64,000 nucleotides of DNA, taken from NCBI GenBank assembly GCA_958299035.1, contig CATQJL010000316.1, positions 38,614,025 through 38,678,024 on the forward strand, written 5' to 3'. The position numbers were made by a program, and so were the translations under genes. The notes under the pieces are model-generated. The model worked only from the letters and a program-made list of their open reading frames with translations. It was not told the origin of the DNA and did not search any database. This DNA is from Cylicocyclus nassatus. Its lineage: Eukaryota > Nematoda > Chromadorea > Rhabditida > Strongylidae. Shown piece after piece: positions 33,641 through 44,974 of the stretch (position 1 is the first letter of the stretch; every line of letters starts with the position of its first letter).

Positions 33641-35062
33641 CCTACTCAGTCGCCGATAGACGTTGCATCTCGGAGGCGAGTGTCGTTCCTTGCAGAAGTG
33701 ACAACGAGTGGTTTCCTCTGCCCGTCGGCCTGCATGCCGTTCCGGAGTTCTTCTTTTGACTCTCCTCTCCGCTCAGGTTGTTGGGAAATGGGCGGCGGGC
33801 CCCACACTGGAAGGGGGGGGGGGTATGTAGGGTATGTCGCTGTAGAGGCGTAGATGGGGCTGACGACATTGTCAGACCTTTCTGATGAACGATGGATTCG
33901 AGCGCCCTTTGCAGGTCAGAGTATGCTGGAAGTAGAAGGCCGCTGAAGCAATTCCTGAACTGTCTGTTGCAGGATGCTGGATTGCGGCTGTGGTGGTGGA
34001 AGTTGAAGTGCCTGTGACGGCTATGGTTTGAGTTTGTTTTTCTCTTCGTGGCTTCGGGGGTTGCGGTGCGGCAGGAGTCACTGGGGTTGATGATGATGGT
34101 AGTGGTATTGGCTCTGTAACGTTTCTGGCCTGCAGCTGCTCCTTGAGAACTACGCGGTAGCACTCATGCACAATTGACATTTGTGCTACGATCAAGTTTG
34201 CTGCATGGATGGTAGTTTTCAACTTGCGGGATGTGATGTCACACTTGGCCAGGAAATCAAGTCTTAACTGGAGTTGCTCAGGTCTCAGATACAACACGCG
34301 CATGACTTTTCTCAGGATGTCGTACCGGCGGAAGTTGATGCTGTACATGTTGATGAAGACAACGTCCATACGGATGATGATGTTTTCTGGACCCGGCTGT
34401 GGCCTATGACTCAATTCCTGCAAGTATTTAGTAGCATCTGCAGTCATCCGCACAAGTCCTTCAATTGAACCAGAAATGAGTAGAGCTGTCAAATGTGAGG
34501 AACTACCTTCGAACTCCTGCCTCTTCTGCGAATGAGTACTTGACATGAACCTGTTCGAAGGAGTCGTTGTAAATGAAATTGTCGAGTGCGACAAGATCTG
34601 TGTGACTCAGCTGCGCCGAACTGAAGATGTAGTCCGTAGAGTGCCACAGTTATCTGATGGAGTAGCTGGACAGCAGGTCGATATTCTCTTGGAGCTACAA
34701 TTGTCTGTAAATTCTCCTTAGCCTGGAATGGGAGGTCTCTGCTTGACGTCGTATTCTTTCGCTACGGCTGAAATGAGCTCGAGCATGGTAGATGCTCGAG
34801 TGTGGGCTTCCTCAGCACGCGAAGGATCGACTGAAGGTCTTGCCTCTGTGGGAGAGAGGGGAGCTTGCGTAATGGCAAGCTCGTGAACTACTTTGACTAG
34901 CAGCTCAGAATAAGCTGGGCTTTCGCTCCGCTTCGTCCTCTGTGCCTGCCTCCTCTCCGATGAAGTCGATGGCGACCTCGAATAGGATCTTTTCCTTCGT
35001 CGATATTGTTGGGACTTCGATACGGGTTCATCTCTCCTCGTCTTTGAGCGCCAGCTCATCAC
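33640..35062 (-). pseudogene. Frame-broken coding sequence of unknown family (Arg/Ser-rich N-terminus)
   Basis: From 35,062 on the minus strand a 114-codon frame opens with an Arg/Ser-rich stretch (SWRSKTRRDEPVSKSQQYRR...), then continues EYDVKQRPPIP. Coding-like sequence goes on in a second frame (AKENLQTIVAPREYRPAVQL), a third (AQLSHTDLVALDNFIYNDSF) and then a long frame of up to 240 codons to 33,872 (HLTALLISGSIEGLVRMTAD..., FLAKCDITSRKLKTTIHAAN) with a Pro/Thr-rich tail. The switches occur without convincing introns, so it looks like a pseudogene, or a gene whose sequence contains indels. I cannot tell host gene from transposon structural gene. Confidence 0.5.
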
Positions 35063-36490
35063 AATGTAGATGGTAAATCTACCTTTATCGCTTTACCCTA
35101 AAAAAGGAAAGAAAGTGATATAAAAAAGGGAGCGTGCCACATGCCACAATAAAACCACAACAGACATACTCTGAGGGTTAGTAAAAGAAGAAAAGATTGG
35201 AAAAGAAGAAAGGGAGAAGAGCAAAGCCAGGAGATTGAAAGGCGAAGGAAAGGATGCGTTGATTAGAAAAAGAAATATAAGACGGGTCATGACATTTGTG
35301 GATGTTAGAGGGCGGCAACGCGGGGGTCATAAGAGAAAGCGTGAATGAAAGAATAAGATGTGTGTAAAGAAAAAGGAATCAAAACTAAACATGAGAAATA
35401 AAAAAGATAAGCTACCTGTGCAAGAAAAGAGCGTGCACGATTTTGAATTTCGCAACTGTCGTTACTTACACAACTGAAAGAAGAAGAAGTAAAAAAGGGA
35501 AGAATGAATAAATATAAACAGATTAGAGAAGATTATCTAAAAAATGTGAGCACCAAATTTTTGAAGAAATAGAAAAAGAAGTAAATCATGATAAAGGGGT
35601 ATGAGAAAAAAGATATGGTTCACTAAAAAATGAAAGGAGAACAAAGAAAGAAACAGAAACAAGAAGAAAGAGATTACAACACACGAAAAAAGTAGAAAAA
35701 CCACAACTAACGGCCACATAATGCAATCTTTGCACATGGTGACTGTGTGCCGATTGCGACGGGACCCTCACGCTACATAGAGGAGAGGAGCGTAGAGGAG
35801 CGCGATAAATATCGTGCTCTGTGGATGCGACGCAAAGCAAGCGAAAACGCATAAGCCTAAAGGCATTGCCGCGAATGTTGCGCAGGAGAGCGCTATCAGG
35901 CGCTTGTGGAATTAGAAAACTGCGTCTTCACCAGAGACTGCATCCCTGTGGAACGGAGATAAAATCCGCTAAACACTCTCTAATGGTGATTACACAATGA
36001 AGTGTAATTATTCACAAATACGAATCTGGAACACAACTTTCCACTGGCTTATAGGCTAGTCGTTTTGCGCAGATGGGAAGACTGTAAGCTTAGGCACACG
36101 TCACTATGTGAATCGTACAGTGGGGCTATGAAGATGAAGTTCAGAGAAAAGGAAACAAGTAAACCACAAACTGCGGTAGTATCCTTTCGTCGTTTGAATG
36201 CTGTACGCCAAAAAGTATAACTGTTCTATTGTGGCGTATTCACATGTATCTCTCTCAGTGATCTCGATGTATCTCGATGATCTTCCTATCGTCCCTTAGG
36301 TGTTGAAGTGAGTGACGAACGTATCAAGAAGAACTTTCTGGCGACACATCTGTCGGTGTTATCCTCTATCGAGTGTAGACAGCTAGGTGTTAACAGCGTC
36401 TTCTTCCAGATAGGTAGAATCGATAATGTCGCCACCATCGACACCTAATGTTAGCCGTCGTTACGAAGTCGCTAAAGGGTGGAGAGAAAG
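35063..36490. other. Purine-rich low-complexity tract and unassigned flank
   Basis: From about 35,160 to 35,710 the plus strand is strikingly A/G-rich (repeated AAGAAAGAAAAGG-type motifs). From 35,710 to 36,490 nothing is recognised. Confidence 0.6.
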
Positions 36491-36492
36491 TA

Positions 36493-37327
36493 TTAGGTTG
36501 TCCCAAAAGTAAACTCCATTTTCAAATAACTTGAGCTGTTTTGTTTTTTAGGGTATCATTCGGTAGAGAGCAGAAAGCTTTACAAAAAAAGACTACTAAA
36601 GTTTTACCTAATTCGTAACCTATGTCAATTTTGGAGCCAAAAATCCAAATTTTTCAGCTACCCTAAAAATCGGATCTCTTTCCAGAAAATTCCTACGGAC
36701 TTCCAACTTGTTCTTTATATAGTAGACACATAGTAGTACCCAAACATGTATTTGGTGGGTTTTGTCCGGGGCTCAAAATTGAGAAACGAATAGGGTCCCA
36801 AAATGCCAAAATGTCACTTTTTCATGTTTTTATGTAAAACTTGGCATTTCTCGATTATAAGAGCACATACAGGGGTAAGGTTTTGAAATTATACTTAGAA
36901 AGGCTTGTAGTATACAATGGCATATATGGGAGGGGCTGGGGAGTTTGCCGTTTTTGGAAAATCTTTGTTTCTCGCTTTCTATGCTCGGAAAAAAATTTGA
37001 CAAAAGCATATTTGAGTACTATTATGTGCCCTACTGTAAAATGACCAAGTTGGAGGTCCATAGATTTTTGCCTCGCGGAAATCCAATTTTCAAGTGACAA
37101 AATTTTTTTCGATTTTAGCTTCAAACTTTACATGGAAGGCGACTTAGGCGGACCCTTGGCGGTCATTTTGAGCTTGTTCTGCTCTATCGAATGATACCCT
37201 AAATATACTAGGAAAACAAAAACAGCTTGAGTCTTTCTAATAAACGTGTAAGGAAGTAAACCCGTTGTCACAGCGCAAAGTTATGATTTTTCAAAAATGA
37301 AACGACAAAACTTTTGCACCAACCTAA
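36493..37327. mobile_element. Mariner-like MITE with mismatched termini
   Basis: It is flanked by TA (36,491-36,492 and 37,328-37,329). The left end is TTAGGTTGTCCCAAAAGTAA; the right end (other strand) is TTAGGTTGGTGCAAAAGTTT, like family B at 3,339. Interior blocks pair (TAGGGTATCATTCGGTAGAG / CTCTATCGAATGATACCCTA). The right arm carries about 75 bp that the left lacks, so the element appears chimeric. Confidence 0.75.
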
Positions 37328-37329
37328 TA

Positions 37330-37590
37330 TTTGAACACTACTTCATTATTTTTCCTACTAATTCCCAGCCTCACTGATCTTGTTTAATCTCAAGTGCATT
37401 ATCAACCTGCCTCTTATATAGATGGTGCCGCATACATTGTGCCATTTGCTTTCTCAATAAAACTATCTCGCTGTCTACGTGTTTTATAGCATCTAGAAAG
37501 TTTAGAGGAATTTTCACATCAAAGGAATACTGCCTTAGTAAAACTTCCGTCTTATGCGTAATGTTAGACTAACAAGGGAATGGTCAGAAG
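37330..37590. other. Unassigned spacer
   Basis: Nothing recognised. Confidence 0.4.
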
Positions 37591-38011
37591 TCGAAGTGGT
37601 CAATCCAAATAAGCTGCATACCATTCGATGCAGCATAGGACGCTGATTTCAAATCTGCCTTCCGTATCTGCAGAACGCCTTTGTAGTCGAAGTTATGAGC
37701 AGCTTTACTGCGAAAAAATCGTATGCAAAAATTGCGAAATTAGGGACATTATTGCTCTTTCAGCTCACATCTAGGTGCAGGCCATATAAAGTGACCTAGT
37801 TGCACGTTTTCGTCCAACACTGAGCGGAGAATGGCTTTGTAATGCCAAATTTGCACATTACACGCATAATTTCTAAGCAAAATAATGTCCTTTAACGACT
37901 TATAATTTCATCCAAAAAAGGGCGCTCTGCAGATAAGGAAAGCAGATTTAGAGTCAGCGCTTCATGCCGCATCTAATGGTGTGCAGCTTGTATGGTTTGG
38001 CCACTTCGATT
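37591..38011. mobile_element. Palindromic MITE, TCGAAGTGG termini
   Basis: GTCGAAGTGGTCAATCC at the left pairs with ATCGAAGTGGCCAAACC (other strand) at the right. Arms of about 90 bp or more include the shared GCAGCATAGGACGCTGA / TCAGCGCTTCATGCCGC block around a centre near 37,800. A related fragment lies at about 320-372. Target duplication unclear. Confidence 0.65.
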
Positions 38012-38333
38012 TCTTTTTTTTCTTTTTTCTTTTTCAGACTGCTGTAGCTTCCCTCTTCGCTGGTTGCACCGGCTGTTTAGGATGTGATAGTTGATATTAT
38101 TGTCCACTAACTTTTTGTTTGAAGTTTTCACTAATTTTCACTAATGTTTTCTATTGACCAGTCACACTTCCATTTGCTCCTCATGGGTTGCTTTCTACAT
38201 GATTTGAGTGCGGTGTCTTTTGACGTTCTGCTTGGGTTGTAAATACAGGTTTATCTGGGACTAGATGTTAGGCTGGTGGATACCTAATGTAAACTGGGCT
38301 ACTCTTGGACACCCTCGAGGCTTAGTACTCTTA

Positions 38334-38916
38334 CGAAAAAAGCTACCTAACGTAGCTCGGCCTTTTGGTAAAGGGCATATATATTCTGAATCAGCTTCAA
38401 ACGCTGATTCCAAACATGCTATTTCTAGCTGCCATTCCGAAGCAAGTTATGGGTTGAGCCAGACTTCGCGGGGAAGCGGCGTACGCGGCGTACGCAGCGT
38501 ACGCTCGGTATATTTCATCATAAGAGCATACGCGGCGTACGCTGCGTACGTCGCGTACGCCGCGCAGTCTGGCTCAACCCTATGGGCTTTTTTCTACGCA
38601 AAATTGGCATACTACTGAACATGGGAAGACTGTCTGTAGATAAAAATCTGAAAAAGGTGCTGAGGTATCGAAATAGTACAAATCCAATCTTTTCTCACTA
38701 GAACTAACTTAATGCAGGTGTATTAGCCCTTGAATGATGATGATGACGTGATGCTCGTGAGTCGATGAGCTGTCAATTATGCACAGGAAGCCCATAACTT
38801 GTTTCGAAATGGTGGTGGCAGCTAGGAGTAGCATATTTGAAATCAGAGTTTGTAGATAATTCAGACTATATATGTCCCTTGCCAAAAGGCCGAGCTAAGT
38901 TAAGTAGCTTCCCTTG
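38334..38916. mobile_element. Palindromic MITE with TTA target, carrying a 130-bp nested element
   Basis: The ends share GCTACYTAACKTAGCTCGGC and following CTTTTGG, are inverted, and are flanked by TTA at 38,331-38,333 and 38,917-38,919, which suits PIF/Harbinger-type insertion. Subterminal CTAGCTGCC blocks also pair. A partial copy lies at 11,497-11,854. Confidence 0.7.
38451..38580. mobile_element. 130-bp mini-palindrome of GCGTACGC motifs
   Basis: It begins GGGTTGAGCCAGACT and ends with the exact inverse AGTCTGGCTCAACCC. TAT flanks both sides (38,448-38,450 and 38,581-38,583). The interior repeats GCGTACGC-type units on both arms around an AT-rich loop (38,508-38,525). The 11.57-kb copy of the host MITE lacks it. 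Confidence 0.85.
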
Positions 38917-38919
38917 TTA

Positions 38920-39640
38920 GATTGTTATCATTCCCCAGTGCTAATCATCCGTATAATCCAACCCGTTAAAGTCTACATTTGTCACTTTAACTACTTTTCA
39001 GCGGTTAAGTGGGTTTGCAACAAGAGCTAATTAAGTGAATGGGACTGTGACAATGTATGTTTTAGCAATTGGTTATCTTTTGACAGTTCGTTTGTTTCTG
39101 GCGCACCTAGAGTGCATAAATAAACAAATAAATAGATATTTATGGAATAATAGAAAAACTTTCTAATCTTCTGACGTGATCGACATCCTAGAAGAAACGT
39201 CCAAAGTGCATGAGGATCAACCTTGTCCCATTGCATAATCCATTCTTATCAAGGTTGCTTAAAAGCATAAATATCGAATTCTCTCTATCCTGAGGTTGTG
39301 TTAGGAACTCGACATTGATTCATTTTTCTCATTGCTAATGACCTCGTCAACGTTGCTGTATCTATGAAGCTGTCTGGAAAATTGTCGAATGTCTTCCTCA
39401 TTCATCCTATGTGCTTCGAATTTTCGAGGTGCTAGTAACGCACGCTTGCTCAATTATTGAAGTCAGTCAGCTGATCACCAGAAACTACGTCAATAAGGTC
39501 GACGCTAGAGCTAAATTTAGGCGGAAGCTGTATTCGCCCCATTTCATCTTCTTTTGCCTCTCCATTTCCTCTCCATTTTTTTAAAAAAATTTACATCAAA
39601 GTGAGTCAAAAGCTACAACCCTTATGTTGAGTGAGAGCTT
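38920..39640. other. Unassigned
   Basis: No gene recognised. Confidence 0.35.
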
Positions 39641-39644
39641 ATCA

Positions 39645-39850
39645 TCTATATATATATATATATAAAACTCAATGTCTGTGAGGATGTTCGTTTAATTGTT
39701 CGTTCGTTATAGAAACGCGCGCCATTGAACCGATCTTGCTGAAACTTCGCACACGTATGTTTTCGACCCCGGCGGTGGTTTAGAGCTACTTTTCGCAGCG
39801 ATTCGCCGAGCCATTCTATCGATTTATTGATTTGTTCACTCAAACCTAAG
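39645..39850 (+). repeat. (TA)n and dispersed repeat
   Basis: A (TA)8-type tract at 39,648-39,664 precedes sequence (GTTCGTTCGTTATAGAAACG...) whose 39,770-39,835 part recurs inverted at 2,150-2,310. A structurally similar passage (CCGATCCGGACCAAACTTGG) occurs in both arms of the 59.6-63.8 kb palindrome. Confidence 0.5.
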
Positions 39851-40260
39851 AAAATGAAGGGCCATCATGACGACCGATCTTTTTTTACATATAAGCATGT
39901 AAGCAGGGGCGGTGAAGTTCATTCTACTCTCAAGGCTGACAGGATGCAGCGGGTTCGTCTCAAAGCGCTTTTCGCGCAATGTAGAAGTTAGAAAGTGTAA
40001 GTATGTTGGTTTCCAGATTCGTGTGGAGGCGGGCTGCCGACTTCAGTGACTTCAAGAATAAGCTCGACGAGAAAGTACGAAATTTAATGCATTAACGTAG
40101 AGGTTTAACAAGTTTATCCTAAAGATCAGGGAAGTTTGCAACCCGCCTCTATACGAATGGGAGCCGATGACATATTGGTTAAACTAAGAGTCCCGGGTGA
40201 GACCGGGACTATCAGCTAGTAACTTATAATAACGGGCTAAGGATGCTTACGTGACTTTGT

Positions 40261-40707
40261 GTGTCTGTGTGTGAGTGTGTCTGTTACGAAATTCGTAGAG
40301 CGTGTTCCAGCCAACCTCCTGGGCTCAAATTTTGCACAGTGCATGCTATCCGTATGAAAGTCCAACATGCAAAAGCACGAGCAGATTCGTTTAGTGGATC
40401 CTTCAGAAATTGCGCGCCAAACGAGTCCACCTGGCTTCTGTACCGCAAAATTCGGTCCGTATCATTACTTTTTGCAGAGTCGTGGATGAGTTTGGTAAGC
40501 AAATGTGCAAGCGATAGAGCTTACCCGGAAAAGTGGTCGAAAGTTTACTACATAACGAAAACGGCGCCAGGAAGAATTGGTTGTGTAAATGGTCAATTTG
40601 CCAAGGTTCTAGCTAAGCGTTTGAGAAGATTTTCGCACAGAGATATAGCTTACGGTTACTATTACCTCTATGGCGACTATCAAGCCATGACAAATCCGAA
40701 AACCTAA
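40261..40707 (+). CDS. 148-codon open frame inside Helitron copy 2, unknown product
   Basis: The frame begins in a GT-microsatellite (MSVCECVCYEI) and runs through STWLLYRKIRSVSLLFAESW to GYYYLYGDYQ. In Helitron copy 1 the same translation is recognisable for over 100 residues but has at least two stops. I recognise no domain. Conservation may simply be at DNA level between sister elements. Confidence 0.2.
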   Translation: MSVCECVCYEIRRACSSQPPGLKFCTVHAIRMKVQHAKARADSFSGSFRNCAPNESTWLLYRKIRSVSLLFAESWMSLVSKCASDRAYPEKWSKVYYITKTAPGRIGCVNGQFAKVLAKRLRRFSHRDIAYGYYYLYGDYQAMTNPKT

Positions 40708-40873
40708 TCAAATTTGCGTTTGTCTTTCTGCGAAAAGTTTCATCCACGCGCAATCACCAATCTCACGTGAAAAAAAGTTCTAAATGAGTGGTTGTTTACA
40801 TTCTATTCGTGGTAGCCGGCATAGCGCGGTGTGTTCCAGTGCCACGATTTTACGAGAATGAGTAAGGCACATA

Positions 40874-43800
40874 CAGTTGTGACCGTGGAATTTGTCCAAA
40901 ATTGCCGGATTTTCGGGATTCGCGGGATTTTCGGGATTCGCGATGTTTGCGGGATTCGTGACTTCACGGGATTTGCGGGATTCGCGGGATTTGCGGGACT
41001 TGCCGGATTTAGCTATAACTTCTTTCAAATCCATTTTATTTGCAATCGGCGTGTAGAGTTGGCTTCAGCTTGATGAGACGAATCGTTTGATATACAGTAT
41101 GTCCGTAATTCGTTTTGAGGGGGTAGACTTACTATGATACCTTATTGTTCTCTATGTTAAGGCTTTTGTGAACATTTATCACAGCGTAAATCACGAATAG
41201 CAGGTTCTGGTACGAAGTTTTCATTATCGAAAACTATCGCGAAAAGTTGGGCAGTTTTTATTTACCCTTATCACTGATAATTTATCATTTATCACTGATA
41301 ATATCACATTTTTGGATCATTTTTTGCATATGGTAAGGAAAGTACTGTAGGAAAAGCTGTGTGAATTTCTATCGCTCTTTCTCTCATTATAAGTGATCTA
41401 CAGGCTTTTCTAGTTCTATTGCTCGGTGCAATTGGTGGATCCCTCGCTGCAGCAATCAATCGATTTTTCATCGGCACATGCCATTGCTGCCAATTCTTAC
41501 CTAGAATGGCATTTTTGCTTCAACACGCTTCACGCCGAAGCCTGGGCTGAAATTCTACATTTATATGGAAGATGAACGTGGAATTCGACCGCATGATTTT
41601 AAGCCATTCTTATCTGTCGTTGTCATTGGTATCATCATTTTATCATTTATCACTGACGACACAAAATTGGATCATTTTTGATACACAATAAGAAATGTAC
41701 TTTAGAAAACGCTGTGTGAGTTTTTATCGCTCTATCTCTTATAGTACAAAACCATTCACAGAACATGCAAAATTTCCAGGAATTCCGCGAAAGTCATGCG
41801 AATCACGCAAATTACGCAGGGCCATAACTTCTTTCCGAATGAGTATATTCAAAACCGAAAACAGCTTTGTATTCAGCTCGTCAAGGCCAATCTTTTGATA
41901 TGCAGGTTGTCTCCAATATCTTGTTTTCAATATTCTTGAATTTGCATGCCGACGCCTCCTCGCATGGGTGTAACGCAACAAGCATCACACATAGGAGACT
42001 GCCATGGGCACCGTTCGATAGTACTCTTTCACTAGATTATCGTGCGCTAAACAGCAGCCGAAGACTCTCTTGCAAAAGAGATAGAAGAGCTGATAAACTC
42101 TGAAAAATTAAGCTGTTCCAAGTTCTACTAGCCGTAACTTTCTTTAGAATGAACATTTTCGAAATCAAAAAGCAGATTTGTGTTCACCTTGTCAAGTCGA
42201 ATCTTCCCTAATCTTCCCTTTTCTTCACCTCTATGAGCAAGTTTCCAAAGAAATTTGGGTGATTTGATTTTTTCTCGTTTTACGCTCTGAAGCTGGCCGA
42301 TGGATTTTGGTCAAAATGTTCATGCTCTTGAATTGTAAGGAAACTTCGCTTATAGAGGTTTTCGAACACGCTGTTTACGAAAATAGTGGTCTTTGAAGAA
42401 GACAGGGTCTTTTTGTAGAGATATTGTGAGGTGACTGTAACTGAGTCACGAAAGTTCGTAAATTTGCCTGCACTTTTCGCGAATTTGTCAGAAAACTTGC
42501 CTGCTTGCTTTTCCAAGCCAAAATCATTGGGAACTGTGCCATCAGAAGGTACATGCTCAGGCTCCAGTCTATAAAGTTCGCCGAGTTACGAGCCTACGAA
42601 AACACGTCCTCACGAATTTCGCTCAAAATGTAAAAATCGCGTATTTCGTCGAAATTCCACCCTCAGTGGTTGTATGACATTCTGATTGCATATGCTCACT
42701 TCGCCTAAGGGATCCCATTGAGTTGAATATGGTGGTCGCGCGTTCTTCAGCTGCTCATTTGAATATCCAAACACCTTCGTAACTTGAGCTCAGATCTACC
42801 TAATTTTCCAAATCCAGCACATTAAGACCATTAAACAATGTGAACAGATTTGATCAGTATGTCATACAACCACTGAGGGTGGAATTTCGACGAAATTTAC
42901 ATTTACAATTTACGCGATTTTTACATTTTAAGCGAAATTCATGAGGACGTTTTCGTAGGCTCGTAACTTGGCGAACTTTATAGACTGGAGCCTGAGCATG
43001 CACCTTTTGATAGCACAGTTCCCAGTGATTGACTTGAGAAAGCAAGCAGGCAAGTTTTCTGACAAATTCGTGAAAAGCGCAGGCAAATTTACGAACTTTC
43101 GTGACTCAGTTACAGTCACCTCACAATATCTCTACAAAAAGACCCTGTCTTCTTCAAAGACTACTATTTTCGTAAACAGCGTGTTCGAAAACCTCTTTGG
43201 GCGAAATTTCTTTACAATCCAAGGTCATCGACATTTTGACCAAAACCCATCGGCGAGCTTCAGGGCGTAGAACGAGAAAAAATCAAATCACCCAAATTTC
43301 TTTGAAAACTTGCTCATAGAGCATATCTGACCTGCTGATTACGAAAATCACATCTGCTTAGCAGTAGAGCTTCTCATTTTAGGGTCACTGTGGGCAAAAT
43401 TTGAGACAACACGATTTTCCAGAATTCACCAGCTCTTCTATCTTTTTTCAAGAAGAATCTCCGGTTGCTTCTTAGCGTTTGATAATCTGCGAAAGCAGCA
43501 CAATCCAACAGTGCTTAATAGAGTCTTTTATGTTTGATGTGCGCTGCCTTGCGACCTTGTGAATATACGCGCGCAGAAAATTTTGAAAAAATTGAAAACG
43601 GAATTTCAAGGACATGCTGTATACAGATTCGACTTGACAAGGTGAACACAAATCTGCTTTTTGATTTCGAAAATGTTCATTCTAAAGAATGTTACGGCTA
43701 TTAGAACTTGGAACAGCTTAATTTTTCAGAGTTTATCAGCTCTTCTATCTCTTTTGCAAGAGAGTCTTCGGCTGCTGTTTAGCGCACGATAATCTAGTGA

Positions 43801-44920
43801 AAGAGTACTATCGAACGGTGCCCATGGCAGTCTCCTATGTGTGATGCTTGTTGCGTTACACCCATGCGAGGAGGCGTCGGCATGCAAATTCAAGAATATT
43901 GAAAACAAGATATTGGAGACAACCTGCATATCAAAAGATTGGCCTTGACGAGCTGAATACAAAGCTGTTTTCGGTTTTGAATATACTCATTCGGAAAGAA
44001 GTTATGGCCCTGCGTAATTTGCGTGATTCGCATGACTTTCGCGGAATTCCTGGAAATTTTGCATGTTCTGTGAATGGTTTTGTACTATAAGAGATAGAGC
44101 GATAAAAACTCACACAGCGTTTTCTAAAGTACATTTCTTATTGTGTATCAAAAATGATCCAATTTTGTGTCGTCAGTGATAAATGATAAAATGATGATAC
44201 CAATGACAACGACAGATAAGAATGGCTTAAAATCATGCGGTCGAATTCCACGTTCATATTCCATATAAATGCAGAATTTCAGCCCAGGCTTCGGCGTGAA
44301 GCGTGTTGAAGCAAAAATGCATTGCTGCAGCGATTGATTGCTGCAGCGAGGGATCCACCAATTGCACCGAGCAATAGAACTAGAAAAGCCTGTAGATCAC
44401 TTATAATGAGAGAAAGAGCGATAGAAATTCACACAGCTTTTCCTACAGTACTTTCCTTACCATATGCAAAAAATGATCCAAAAATGTGATATTATAAGTG
44501 ATAAATGATAAATTATCAGTGATAAGGGTAAATAAAAACTGCCCAATTTTTCGCGATAGTTTTCGATAGTAAAAACTTCGTACCAGAACCTGCTATTCGT
44601 GATTTACGCTGTGATAAATGTTCACAAAAGCCTTAACATAGAGAACAACAAGGTATCATTGTAAGTCTACCCCCTCAAAACGAATTACGGACATACTGTA
44701 TATCAAACGATTCGTCTCATCAAGCTGAAGCCAACTCTACACGCCAATTGCAAATAAAATGGATTTAAAAGAAATTATAGCTAAATCCCGCAAGTCCCGC
44801 AAATCCCGCGAATCCCGCAAATCCCGTGAAGTTGCGAATCCCGCAAACATCGCGAATCCCGAAAATGCCGCGAATCCCGAAAATCCCGCAATTTTGGACA
44901 AATTCCACGGTCACAACTGT
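40874..44920. mobile_element. Giant TA-flanked palindrome 1 (4,047 bp)
   Basis: Termini CAGTTGTGACCGTGGAATTT are inverted at both ends and flanked by TA at 40,872-40,873 and 44,921-44,922. The left arm runs to about 42,680 and the right begins about 42,857, leaving a ~176-bp loop. Identical 67- and 80-codon translations appear in both arms (41,695-41,981 and 43,848-44,134). The right arm has about 300 bp (43,325-43,630) missing from the left. No transposase frame is present. Its target is confirmed by the uninterrupted Helitron copy 1 (GGCACATAGATAG). Confidence 0.93.
40900..41020. repeat. 9-bp minisatellite (CGGGATTYG) in arm 1, mirrored at 44,778-44,893
   Basis: About a dozen degenerate CGGGATTCG/CGGGATTTG units follow the palindrome terminus and recur inverted near the other end. 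Translated frames here look collagen-like by repetition only. Confidence 0.8.
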
Positions 44921-44974
44921 AGATAGTAGAGCTAGTGCGAGCCTCTGCGAAGCAGAGGTGACGCACTGGTGTAT

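Larger units (their letters stand above)
40212..44969 (+). mobile_element. Non-autonomous Helitron, copy 2, split by a giant palindrome
   Basis: It starts TC at 40,212 (TCAGCTAGTAACTTATAATA) and ends CCTCTGCGAAGCAGAGG plus TGACGCACTGG at 44,969, between A (40,211) and T (44,970). Without the 4,047-bp palindrome and one TA it is 709 bp and aligns end to end with copy 1 (706 bp). The left part carries an open 148-codon frame at 40,261-40,707; the same frame in copy 1 is broken by stops. Confidence 0.88.

Noticed and set aside
40780..41073. Collagen-like or SR-like proteins (minus SGKSRKSRES..., plus FGIRGIFGIRDVCG...)
   Set aside because: Translation of a 9-bp CGGGATTCG minisatellite; both strands give repeats and the mirror arm repeats them.
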